Assembly (NCBI GenBank): GCA_033980235.1
Contig: CM067059.1
Span: 17,804,100-17,868,099, forward strand
DNA length: 64,000 nucleotides
From: Diadema setosum
Taxonomy: Eukaryota; Echinodermata; Echinoidea; Diadematoida; Diadematidae
Reading direction: 5' to 3'
The position numbers were made by a program, and so were the translations under genes. A model generated the notes under the pieces. It saw nothing but the letters and a program-made list of their open reading frames with translations. It was not told the DNA's origin and did no database searches. Positions 35,110 through 45,328 of the stretch are shown here, in pieces. How positions within the stretch are numbered: position 1 is the stretch's first letter; each line of letters begins with the position of its first letter.

Positions 35110-36102
35110 ATGCCGAACTCTTTGCGGTCTTCACCTCCCCACTCAACTCTGGAGGCAGACAACAGCGATATACCGAATCCGAGTTCCAACATCGTACCCA
35201 CCGCTAACGTAGGGCAGGGCGGGAAATAAGGATCTAACATCCCCGCTTCTCCTGCCTCTGAACCTCCCCCTAAAAAAGGGAAAAAGAACGAGAACAAATT
35301 GAAAAGCGTACCTCGTTCTAATTCCAAACCAGCCAAAAAACCAGCCTCTCAGACAGCAGTTGTTTCTGCCGCAAAGTCTACTGAAATGAACCTGGCCCCA
35401 CCGACTAAGTCAGTAGGCACCAGCGAGTTCATGAACACATATCAGCCTGCTAATGGAATTTCTAGCAGTGCAAATTTCTCACCAGCCAGCTCAATTGACT
35501 CCGCAGCGGCCTGCAATTTTTTCATGCAGGCATTACAGACAGTTTTTCTTAGGCAACGTCAAGGAACCCTTCCCGCACGGGCGGGTGATTCTACAGGTTC
35601 CTCAGGCTTTCCGGCCTTACAGCAATCTGTCAGCTACAATCTGGAGACCCTTCCAGCATGGGTGGGCAATTTGACAGGCCTCCGGAATCCTGCTCCAGCC
35701 ACCATATCACGAGCTCCGGCTTCTCCCGGGCCTGTCGGCCTACATGCACGCGAGGTCTCCGCTCACACTGACTCAGCCCCTAACAGACAATCTCGAAGCC
35801 GAATCCGAGATAGGACTCCTCCCGCCGTCGCGAAGGGGAAGTTATTGGGTCTGGCCACCACTCTCGTGAACCAACTGTTTGTTTGGGTGATTATACCGAT
35901 GATGAGTTATCACCCACCAAAAAAAGCTTCTCGTTCGAGAAACTGGGCAGACAATGATACATGTACAAGTTTCCCATCCTCTCACTCAATACACTCTATC
36001 AGATCAGATAGTCAGGAAAATCATTTTACTGATGATCAACCTCCCTCCGAGAAAGAAATAGAAAAGCAGGCAGGTAGAAGGGACGGTCAGGCAGCCTCTG
36101 AA
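35110..36102 (+). pseudogene. DIRS-type gag, 5' half (host element of the nest)
   Basis: The frame opens at ATG 35110 (MPNSLRSSPPHSTL). It is rich in Pro, Ser, Ala and Lys, as usual for DIRS first ORFs, and runs to 'QAASE' at 36102 with one in-frame TAA at about 35228-35230. It is then cut by inserted DIRS sequences and resumes at 41240. The last visible codons before the original-looking stop (EMED*) already belong to the inverted repeat of the inserted piece. Function in the family: structural protein for the retroelement particle. The assignment rests on the continuation into a recognisable gag and RT at 41.2-43.2 kb. Confidence 0.65.
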
Positions 36103-36371
36103 ATGGAAGATTAAACGCGAACTTACCATTTGAAGTTTAATATTAATTTTATGAGTAATTGGAGGGTGAGATTACGTCATATATGAGATCCCGCTAGTGC
36201 GCGCGCCACTCAATATTAGAAGCAAGAATGTGACCACTGGTGTAAGAAGATAACGAGAGATTAAGTTACCGTTTGAAATTGGGGGAGGGTGAGGTGGGAC
36301 GTAATCTCACCTTCCAATTACTCATAAAATTAATATTAAACTTCAAACGGTAAGTTCTCGTTTAATCTTCC
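36103..36371 (+). mobile_element. Miniature DIRS made of two joined ends
   Basis: Inverted arms of about 70 bases (atggaagattaaacgcgaac to 'ggtgagattacgt' on the left; 'acgtaatctcaccttcc' to cgtttaatcttccat on the right) enclose about 125 bases. Inside, gatcccgctagtgcgcgcgc at about 36190 is the sequence found 40-60 bases inside the 5' end of the adjacent full-length DIRS, and gaatgtgaccactgg at about 36229 matches its 3' subterminal region (ccagtggttacattc at 36425). The piece therefore reads as a DIRS with its coding interior deleted. It directly abuts the full-length element. Confidence 0.55.
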
Positions 36372-36602
36372 ATTTTATATCGTAATTTCGTGAGAGATTA
36401 CGTCATATATGAGATTTCAAAGCCAGTGGTTACATTCTCGAGGCAACCCCCCCCAAAAAAAAAGAGGTAGGAAGCATACCTTAGATAGATGTTCCATTGC
36501 AATTCTCATTCAGGCTGAATACTGCCGAGATATTGTGTCTCCAAGAGTTCACAAGTTCAGGCAGTTCAAGACATGTCTGCCCAAATCTTAGGGCTTCACA
36601 GT

Positions 36603-37576
36603 CTATTTTTTGATAATTGTTTCTACAAAGGTTTTCTCAGCAGGACAGGGCTTGTTGTAGTACTTACGAAAGGTTCTTTCATTGGCCCAACCGGCTTGCG
36701 CAAGAATCTTAGATACTGGGAAATTGCCAATATGGGCTGCGGAGGTAGACGCTGCCTGAGTAGAATGCGCCTTGTAGATCCCTGTATCAATACCCGCACC
36801 CTCTAAAACCTCCTTAATCCAGCGAGCGATTGTTTGAGAGGATACCCTGTGATACGTTTTCTTGTAGCTAACAAAAAGGTACCGTTCACTAGCTCTGATC
36901 CTGCGGGTCCTGCTGGTGTATTCCTGCAAGTACCTGACCACACAAAGTCTCCTGTCTGGTGGGTATGCCTGGAGCTTGACACTGTGTGAGTAATTTCCAG
37001 GCTTGCTCTGTTTTAGGAGATCATGAAGGTGAAAAGTGACTGCATTATCTCTTAACACCATACCATCCAAACTTAGATAGTGTAATGATTGAATCCTTTG
37101 TGCTGAGATCAATGCAATAATTACACACAATTTAAGGATCAATATTTTCAGGTCCAATATGTGCGCTGGGGACCAAGAACGAAGAAAATTGAAAAGGTTA
37201 ACGTCCCACATTTCCATGTATCTAGGCTTGGGTGGGTGTAGCTGAAAGACTCCCTTCATAACCTCTTGATAAAGGGATGGTTTCCAACTGTAAACATAGT
37301 ATCTCGAAGGATCACAAATGAAGATAGAGCACTCCGTGCTAAGTTTATGACACTGTAACCTGCCCCTTTATCGAAGAAAATGTCACTCAGGAATTCCAGG
37401 ATAGCTTGAACATCTGAGTACAAGTAGTTGCTGCATTTCTTGTCGCAAAATGCTTTCCATTTGTTTATGTATACTGCATACTGTTTTTTAGTCCCTTTTC
37501 TCCAAGAGGAGGCCATAACAGCAATTATCCGTGCATTCAATCCCGCATCTCTGAAGGGCTTGCACAGAACCTGCAA
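36603..37576 (-). pseudogene. DIRS tyrosine recombinase, catalytic Arg replaced
   Basis: Frame 37576-37256 gives the N-terminal core-binding domain ('GTKKQYAVYINKWKAFCDKK', 'FLSDIFFDKGAGYSVINLAR'). A one-base frameshift at HPFIKR leads to frame 37259-36603, the catalytic domain: 'LISAQRIQSLHYLSLD' (first Arg), then 'HSTQAASTSAA', where the family has HSTRxAS, so the HxxR arginine is Gln (CAG, consistent with CpG decay), then 'WANERTFRKYYNKP' with the nucleophilic Tyr. In the family this enzyme integrates a circular DNA copy without target duplication. The substitution and frameshift imply loss of activity. Confidence 0.88.
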
Positions 37577-39384
37577 GCAAGAAGATCAATCTGAGTGTAA
37601 AGTGGGTGAGGAGTGTTAGAAACTGGTAATGTTAGCAAGGATTCACTCCTATGAATAAGAAGTGGTTCCTCATTCATCATCCTGTGTAGGAGAGGAAACC
37701 ATGACTGGCTTGGCCATTTTGGGACTACTAGTATCCCAGTTGCATTATCAGATCTAATTTTTTTGAATGCACTTAGCAACTAAGCAGAAAGGAGGAAATG
37801 CATAAAAGTACCACTTTCCCCAATCGAGAGTAAAGGCATCAACAGCCTTGGCATATGGGTCGGGCAGCCATGTGACATAGTTCTCTACCTGCTTGTTATT
37901 AAAGTCTGGAGGCAAATAGGTCTATTTCTGGTGTTCCAAAATGTGAAGTTATTTCTTGGAAAACTGCGGTCAAGCATCCATTCTATGCGGTCATTGAAAA
38001 TTCTAGACATGCGGTCTGCCTCCACATTCAGCTTTCCTGGCAAGTGTGCTGCTGTGGCCCAAATTTTACAAGTTTCGCACCACTGCCAAATCTCTCGGGC
38101 TGCCCGATCACAGTCAAGGGATTTAATGCCTCCCATGTTGTTAATGTATGCAACAGCAGTACTGCTATCTAGCCGTAACAAGACATGAATGTTTTGTGAA
38201 TTAGAACAGAAGGACTTGAGTCCCATGCCAGCAGCCAGGGTCTCCAGACAATTAATCTTATTCTCCCTGGCTTTTTGCAGCTCGTCTTCATTCCATCTAC
38301 CCCCTGTATGGGTGGTATGATCAGATGCCCCCCAGCCTTTGCCACTGGCATCCATGCACAATTCGAGCATAGGTTTAGGGTGTCGTAAGGGTGAGAAAGC
38401 AGACTGCACATTGTCTATCCACCATTGCAGCTGTTGTTTTGCTTCCAAAGATAGGCTCATTTTTCTGTCAAAATGCCCCTTATTCATTTTGAGTGCTTTG
38501 ATTTTGTCCCTTTCTAAAGCCCTGTAATAGAGCTGTCCATACTGGACTGCGGGAAATGATGCTACCATTTTCCCGATAATTCTAGCCACCTGCCTGATAC
38601 TGGGGTTTACTATTTGCATAAGTTCAGTGCACAAGGACTGTATTTCCTCTGATTTGTTATCAGGCAGTCGAATTGTCATGGTCTGAGTATTGAGAATGAA
38701 ACCAAGAAATTGTATTTCTTGAGTGGGGCATAGTACTGATTTATCTGGGTGTACCAAGAACCCAAGTTGTGCAAGGATGCTAGTGGTTTCCAAAACCGTT
38801 TGCAATGTTTGATTCTCACTTTCTCCAATAATGAGTATATCGTTAAGGTATCCAATTACTACATGCCCTTGCTCTCTCAGTTATGTGAATACAGGTTTCA
38901 GTAGTTTAGTGAACAACCTTGGCGCCGTGCTCAGGTCATTAGGCAGTACTTTGAATTGCCAAAGTTGTTTTTTCCAGGAGAACTTTAAGAACTTCCTGTG
39001 TGTTGGGTGCACAATTACTGTATAGTACGCGTCCCGAAGGTCGACTGAAGCTAAGAAGCTATTTTCTGAAATGAGTTCAATAGCAGTATGAATATTTTCC
39101 ATCTTAAAATGCTGGTACTGGAGATATTTGTTGAGATCAGACAGGTCTAGGATAACGTGTGTACCTCCATCTTTTTTAGGCCGTGTAAAAATATTAGACA
39201 CGAATTCTCCAGTTTCCCTCTGGCACGGTTCAATTACTCCCTTGTCATGGAGTTTAGAAATTTCAAGATCAATATCAGCCTCTTCAGCTTTATCACACCG
39301 AAAAAGGTAAGGGGGTTTAGTTCTAGATGGTGTACCCATCTCTTTACTGAATTCAAGCCTGTAACCACTTACAGCATTTAGCAC
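37540..39384 (-). pseudogene. DIRS reverse transcriptase and RNase H, mutated active site
   Basis: Frame 39384-38881 has 'GVIEPCQRETGEFVSNIF', 'PKKDGGTHVILDLSDLNKYL' and 'LASVDLRDAYYTVIVHP' (motif A, Asp kept), ending at a stop after KPVFT. Beyond that stop, the minus strand at 38857-38816 reads VVIGYLNDILIIGE. The motif normally YLDD is YLND, so the first catalytic Asp of motif C is Asn. Frame 38805-37885 contains the thumb and RNase H with 'LCMDASGKGWGASD', 'CLETLAAGMG', 'LRLDSSTAVAYINNMGG' and 'VEADRMSR', whose acidic residues are intact. Two frameshifts near 37900-37930 ('PEIDLFASRL', then 'VENYVTWLPDPYA') break the tail. Confidence 0.88.
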
Positions 39385-39527
39385 ATGTGGGTCTGAAGTA
39401 ATTTTGCACCACTTTGGTAAGAATTGCTTCAGTCAACCTCCTACCATAGGTTCTACATTATTATGACATAGCTTTGCATAATCACTAGAATCAGATGTCA
39501 TATTTACCTCGTCAGTTGAACTGGAGG

Positions 39528-40980
39528 TTATCGTGCTCTCTTCATCCCTGGGCCTTGCTTACTGCTGCAGTGCGGTTGGTGCTGGCTGGGATGTGTGAAG
39601 GTGTGGGGAGCTGACAGCTTCCCCCTCCCCTTGGGGCGCTGGCCTATAAAAGCATGGCTGGTAGCTCCAGTCCACGGTCCTTTTGCGCCTGTAGGCCTAG
39701 TCACATCACTTGTACTTGCATGAGATGTAGTCCAGCCCACGTCGCGGTACTGTTTGGGCAAATTCAAGCTTCCTGATAATGGAGTAGTCTTGCTCCTGCC
39801 CTTGCCATATGCACTCCTGCCATAGTCATATGGGCTGAAACGCTGCTTTTTGTATTGTCTGCTATGCTCACTCCTGAGGACACCCTCAGTTGATTTTTGT
39901 TCATCTCTTATGTCTTTCATTTGCTTTCCGAGGTCATCACCGAAAAGGAATTTGGAGACCGGTGTAGAGGGCTTGCAGAGATGCTGGAATTGATAACCAA
40001 TGTCTGGTTTCATGAATTCCTTACGCAAGGAATTTATCTCGAAGTTCGCACTGCACAGAAGTGCTAGTGCATCCTGTTGCTGTTCAGTGATATCCTGTGC
40101 CGACACTGTATGTATGTAGGCATTGATGCCTCTTGTCAGATTCTTTTGGAGTCTCTGAAATTTGAGGTCTTGTGTCTTTGAAAAGGCAGGTAGCCCATTC
40201 CAGATTCTTTGGTTGACTTTCAGCACATCCACCAGCTCACAGTTGCTGGGAATGGGGTATTTAGTGATCGTTTCATCTACCACTTTGGGCTCGAGCTGGT
40301 GGGTCAGAAGGTAGGCTGTAGACTTAGCAATTTCTGGGTCAATGGGGGGACCAAGCCACAGCAAATTTGGCTGCAATGTTTGGAACTTTCTCCACTACAG
40401 AAGGGGGAACTTCGCTTTCTTCAGTATCAAATTTGTCATCCTGACGACTATCCCCTTGACCTGGTTGGATAATCACAGAGTTTTCATCCATATCTCGGCC
40501 CAGAAATGGTGCCGCATATTCATCATCATAATGGCAGTCAGTATCTGCCGAGTCTGAAGGGGAGTATTCAGAACGAGTCCTGATACTCTTTCCATTGCCA
40601 CCGCCTTCACGGGCTGGTGTCTGCTTTGCTGACTGTGCCTCCACAAATTGAACAACCACAGCTAATTGGCCTTCAAGCTTGCCGAGTCTATCCTCCAAAG
40701 TTGAAACTTTAGAGGCCAGTTTGGCAGGTGGTTTCACTATTTTGTTTGCACCAGTACTACTGCTAGGGTTAGCACTGCTTGTAGTTGTAGTAGTACTATT
40801 ACTAGTACCTGCCTTGCCGGCTCTTGTAGGCATTTTACCTTTGGCTGTCGCCGTTTTCTGCTTGCACTCTTGTGCATGCTGGTCTCCGCGACCCCCGCCG
40901 GTGGCTGCCGGGGACGCGACTGCTGTCAGCAGCGGTGGTGCGGCTGCGCCGCCCACGTTTGGAACGTTGGTCGAAGACAT
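39528..40980 (-). pseudogene. DIRS gag-like ORF, one frameshift
   Basis: The first frame (40980-40339) starts MSSTNVPNVGGAAAPPLLTA. It has Ala/Thr/Ser-rich low-complexity sequence, a short coiled-coil-like helix ('KVSTLEDRLGKLEGQL') and an acidic stretch. Reading shifts at a run of six C on the minus strand (about 40345-40350) into the second frame (40376-39528), which continues 'LGPPIDPEIAKSTAYLL' to a basic, Gly/Ser/Pro-rich tail ending GMKRAR. A single-base loss explains the break. The start is the ATG nearest the 5' inverted repeat. Function in the family: nucleic-acid-binding particle protein. Confidence 0.75.
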
Positions 40981-41239
40981 AAATTTCGTTGCTGTTCAGC
41001 TGAAGAATGATCGTTAAAACCAGAAAAAACCTGGCAAAAACTCCCGTTGAGATAACTTAGCTATTACGTCGATTCAACTCGAACAAAAACTTGAATTTTC
41101 AAGTGCAATTCCAGCGAATTTTCCGAGCACCGAAATTCGCGTGTAAGCAAAATGGCGGCGACTAATGAATTGAGTGGCGCGCGCACTAGCGGGATCTCGT
41201 ATATGACATAATCTCTCACGAAATTACGATATAAAATAC

Positions 41240-42238
41240 TTATTAAGTACTACCCTCAGTTAAAGGCCGAGTCTACCGATGCTGAGGGAAACGGTGAAGC
41301 CAAGCCTATATTTTGCCTGGACTCTAGATTGTCTGCTCATAGTCAGGGACCCAGCGCAGTGAAACTTGACACCCCTTTTGCTGCGTGCTATAATAAACTG
41401 GCTCACTCATCCCTGGATCCACGCTCATGTCGACATGATTCGCCCTCCGGGTTTTGCTCCGATAACAAGGACTTTAATGCCGTATTTGGCACCCCCTTAG
41501 TCCCAGAGGCAGCATTGTGGGAGATGCACGTGCCCGTAAAACTAACTTCAATGGAATGAGATCACCTTGCATTTAGAAAGACAGACTTTCAGATTTCTCT
41601 CATCGACAGAGTAGCACGCTCCTCTATGAAGTTAACAGGCATATCATAGTAATTTGATCACAGCCCAAAGGGAAGCAGACCGCCTAGCAATTAACAAAGA
41701 AGATCAGAAAAAGATTTTTGATCTACTTCTCCGTATCTCGAACCTTCAGTTTGAACAGGCCGCCCGAACAGCATTACTATGCACCAAATTCTGCAGATCT
41801 CAGGTAATGGAACAGCTCAAGCTAGAAAAGGAAGGTGACACCGTATCCGGAAAACTGCCATATGCGGGTGCAGATCTTTTTGCTGGCAAGTTTCAGCAGG
41901 TGCTAGAGGAGACCATTGTGGCATCTTGCACAGCAGACACGACTGCCTACAAACTGAGCAAGTCCAACCGCCCTTTCGGCCCTCAAGGGAGCAAATACCT
42001 CTGCAGTCAGGATCCCTCCATGAAGGTGGTTCTTCCCAAGGTTCTCATATCGGAGACAACCGTACAGTCAGTCTTACAGGCCATCGTTCGATTCTCGCAG
42101 GCCAGAAGGTGCAGAGCATGGTGGAAGACCGTTCAGAAGACCTTGGCGCCTTCAGTCAGACCCCCCCCCCAAAAAAAAAAAAAAAACGCAGTCAACCGCC
42201 CCTCAGCGGGACTACTCATCACAGTTATGACTATCTAA
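41240..42238 (+). pseudogene. DIRS gag, 3' half (host element resumes)
   Basis: Directly after the inserted element the + strand resumes 'LIKYYPQLKAESTD', in a frame that reads to 41559 ('FGTPLVPEAALWEMHVP'). After a broken stretch it continues at 41654 as 'AQREADRLAINKEDQKKIF' and 'AGADLFAGKFQQVLEE' to 42238. The second part is clearly related to the gag at 62936-63484 (compare 'SSEDKQELMSILLAISEAQW' and 'HGPYLFAGGAIQVFDDE'), which fixes its identity. An A-run at 42171-42186 marks further decay. Confidence 0.75.
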
Positions 42239-42293
42239 AATTGCGTTCAGGTCAAACGCCAGTAGGGGGCAGACTCAAGTATTTGCCCAGCAA

Positions 42294-43230
42294 TTGTCAC
42301 AGATAACTGCAGACAAACTGATTCTTTCAATAATCCAGAAGGGCTATGCCTCCAAGCTGACACACTCAAACATGCTCCCAAACATAAGCAAGAAAACAAA
42401 ACTGCCAACAAACCCAAGAAAAAGAAGGGTCTTACTAGAAGAAATAGTGTCCTTACTAAACAAACGGGCAATCAAAACAGGTTCACAAAAAAGGCATCTT
42501 GTAATCTCCCCAATCTTCTTGACGCCAAACGAAAAGGTGGTTTCCGCATGTTGTTGAATGTAAAAAAGCTGAACCGCTACATTGCAAACTCAACATTTAA
42601 AATGGAAAATCTTCGCAACATACTTCCTCTCATCAAAGCAAACGACTGGGCGCCATCCATAGATGTAGTAGATGCCTATCTCCCCATTGTCCCCAATGTC
42701 CCCATTGCTCGTGCGGCACAGTATCTTTTCGGCTTCGCAGTGGGAAACAAAATGTACCAGTATCGGGCTCTACCGTTCGGTCTCAAGACTGCACCCCGCA
42801 TATTTACACGAATTGTACGGACAATCACAGCCCACTTACGACAAAGGGGCATCAGAATTTTCGTCTATCTAGACGACTGGCTTGTGGTAGCAGACACTGC
42901 AGACATGCTGCGCCATCACTTTAACATAACGCTAGATCTGGTTACCAAATTGGGGTTTCTTATAAACCACAAGAAGTCCCAGCTCGAACCCACTCAAAGT
43001 CCTGAATTCTTGGGCGCCAAACTTGACCTAAAGCTACGTCTTGCTCAACTTCTCCCTCACAGAATAGACAAGGTACATCAAGTAGGGGGGTTCTTGCCAA
43101 GCAAAACTCGAGCACAGGCCAAACACTGGCTATAGTTTTTGGGCCTGCTCGCAAGCCTCATGGATACATTCTCAGAGTGCAGAAGGAGGATGAGAAAAAT
43201 CCAAATGGTGTTCTTAAGTCAGGATCCCCC
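42294..43230 (+). pseudogene. DIRS reverse transcriptase, 3' truncated
   Basis: Frame 42294-42557 covers the N-terminal fingers ('AIKTGSQKRHLVISPIFLTP'). A frameshift near 42535 leads to frame 42548-43135 with 'FRMLLNVKKLNRYIANSTFK', 'APSIDVVDAYLPIVPNVPIA' (motif A, with a short duplication), 'YRALPFGLKTAPRIFTRIV' (motif B) and 'IFVYLDDWLVVADT' (motif C intact). After 'AKHWL' a stop is followed by 'FLGLLASLMDTFSECRRRMR', and similarity ends near 43230. RNase H and recombinase are missing, so the host element is truncated. Unlike its invader it keeps YLDD. Confidence 0.85.
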
Positions 43231-43294
43231 ACAAAGGGACCCTGTTCGTTGGTAGCTTACCCCAAATGCCTTACAGGAGGGAAAACCTTTTGTA

Positions 43295-43978
43295 GATTCA
43301 ACCATAAACTGACATTTTCTATTTCATTAAAAGTTCTACAAGTAATCAGACTTAAATGTCCACTTTGGTAGTTAGTGTCCATTACGAATCAATATAGCCC
43401 TAATGACAAAAATGGGTTTATTCTTTGAGGCAGCAACTTTCTCTACATATTATAATCTCCATTATTGTCACCCTTCAGTCCATACATTAATTGTGCTTGC
43501 TTTGAGTGTCCTCATTGTGACACTCAGTGCCGCACCAGCAAAGAAATTCAGTGGTAACAAAAAATAAGCTAGATTCAACCATAAACTCACCTGAATTACA
43601 TTTTGTGATTCATTGATTGTTGCACAAATGATCATACACTGTACTTAAATGATCCACCGAGGAGAAAACATGCACATCATGATAGAAATGGGTAAATCTT
43701 GGAGGAAACCATTTTTTTTTTTGTATTAAAAAAAAATCCAATGGTAAAAACTAGATTCAACCATATGAAAACTCGCTTGAATGAAATTTTCTGTTTCTGT
43801 TTACAAATGATCGGACATGAATGTTCCACTAACATATTGTCCATAAAAAAACAAAATGCTCCTCATGGCAGAAATGGGTTTAATCTTTTAGCAACCAACC
43901 TTCTTTACATATCATCTCCATTATCATCATCATTATCATCATCATCAGTTTTATACTTGCTCTGAGTGTCCTCATCAG
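43295..43978. repeat. Three degenerate tandem units
   Basis: 'agattcaaccat' starts three related segments near 43294, 43571 and 43753. Each continues with 'aaactcac' or 'gacatttt', then 'agaaatgggt.taatctt', then a stretch ending 'ttgc.ttgagtgtcctcat'. The spacing is uneven (about 276 and 182 bases). A (TCATCA)n tract lies at 43919-43946. No gene is evident. Confidence 0.55.
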
Positions 43979-43982
43979 AATA

Positions 43983-45328
43983 GGGAGCTTTAGATTTTGA
44001 CGCGCGGACGTTTGAGACGACGTGTGCGCTGGACGTTCTCTCCCTGTGTCGTGTAGAAAAGTAGCTTTAGATTACGCTGGGACGCAACATATAACTAGAT
44101 ATATCGCTACGGCGACTGATATGCCTCCGCCATAATGCATGGTTCTCCTAATATAGTATAGTACAATGTCTTGACAATGTCTTGACAATGTGTGATGACA
44201 GTTTCACACAATTGGCAAAATATTGAAATGACAGGTTTGACACAAATGTGCTGAATGTTCACTTTCCTAGAACTAGGTTCAATTGGATGAATGATTAAAA
44301 TGTCAGAGAGCAGGTATTTGGGGAACTGATGATTTTTACTTGATTTTTGACCCTTTTATAAGTTTATGCATTGAGTAATTTTCAAGGTATTGAGAAAAAG
44401 TATAATTTCAGTATCAAATGGGAAAATAGCATTATCTAAACCTTTCATTTGACCTTTGACCTCACAGTTCCATAGAGAATCACTGTAAGGTAGAACATGC
44501 ATAAATATGTAAGTTTCATGATGATACCTTGAGTTACTTTCGAGATATGGAGGAAAAAGTGCAATTTAGCACTTTCACTTGACCTTTTACCTTTTGACCT
44601 TTGACCTTTTGGCAATTCCCCAAAAATATATATTGGGTAATACATGCCATACATCAAGTTTAAAAAAAACAACCCTTCAGGCATATTGCATTTTAAAGAA
44701 AGTAGTGCTATTTTGAGGAGTTGACCTTGACCTTTGACCCCCTTGACCTTTGACCCATGACCCCCAACTTCCCTAGATAATCACTGCCCGTCGGTACAAG
44801 CATATATACTAAGTTCCATGAAGATACCTTGAACCATTTGCGAGATATGGAGAAAAACATGAAATTTCAATTTTTTTTCCACAAAATAACCTGTGACCTT
44901 TGACCTTTGACCCTGTGACCCTAAAATTCACACAAAGTATTATCCCCCAAGGATATACCCTCATACCAAGTTTGATGTAAAACCACCACACGGTTCTTGA
45001 GATATCGACAAAAACAAAACGGGACGGACGGACGTACGGACGTACGGACGGACGTACGGACGGACGGACGGACGGACGACCCGAAAACATAATGCCTCCG
45101 GCCACTTCGTTGCGGAGGCATAAAAATGAATTCGCGCCCCCATATGATCAGTGCATGAAGCAGCTCTCTACGTTGCAAACTGTGCGGACGTAAAAATAGC
45201 CCAGTGCGCGTAGTGAAAAACTCAGGCGACGCAAGCTAAAAATAGATCGACTTGACGCGCGCTTCTGCGCACGCTCAGAACATGTTTTTTCCCTCTGAAC
45301 GTCCGCGCGTCTAAAATCTAAAGCTCCC
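43983..45328. mobile_element. TA-flanked DNA element enclosing a minisatellite-cored element
   Basis: The ends gggagctttagattttgacg and aaaatctaaagctccc are inverted (about 30 bases, continuing to cgcgcggacgtt), with TA on both sides (43981-43982 and 45329-45330). The outer element's own sequence is short (about 43983-44119 and 45123-45328); the middle is the separate element at 44120-45122. The TA duplication suggests a Tc1/mariner-type mobiliser. No transposase is present. Confidence 0.75.
44120..45122 (-). mobile_element. Minisatellite-cored element, family A copy 2 (compact)
   Basis: Read on the minus strand it starts TATGCCTCCGCAACGAAGTG, and the cctccg pairs with cggagg to form a terminal hairpin. 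Then come a long (CCGT)n/(ACGT) box (45023-45080), repeated units carrying 'cgagatatgg' and strings of tgacctttgacc, and finally gggagaaccatgcattatgg then cggaggcata. The ends are inverted (tatgcctccgc / gcggaggcata). This copy is uninterrupted, about 1.0 kb, and so shows what the disrupted copy at 1173-8005 once looked like. Confidence 0.75.

Larger units (their letters stand above)
36372..41237 (-). mobile_element. DIRS-like tyrosine-recombinase retrotransposon, nearly full length
   Basis: The element is 4,866 bp with inverted terminal repeats: attttatatcgtaatttcgt at the left edge and acgaaattacgatataaaat at the right edge, matching over about 44 bases with two differences. On the minus strand the order is gag (40980-39528), reverse transcriptase and RNase H (39384 to about 37540), then tyrosine recombinase (37576-36603), which is the DIRS gene order. 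There is no integrase or aspartic protease. It is inserted head-on within an older + strand DIRS. Several frameshifts and stops, and two catalytic substitutions, show the copy is inactive. Confidence 0.9.
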
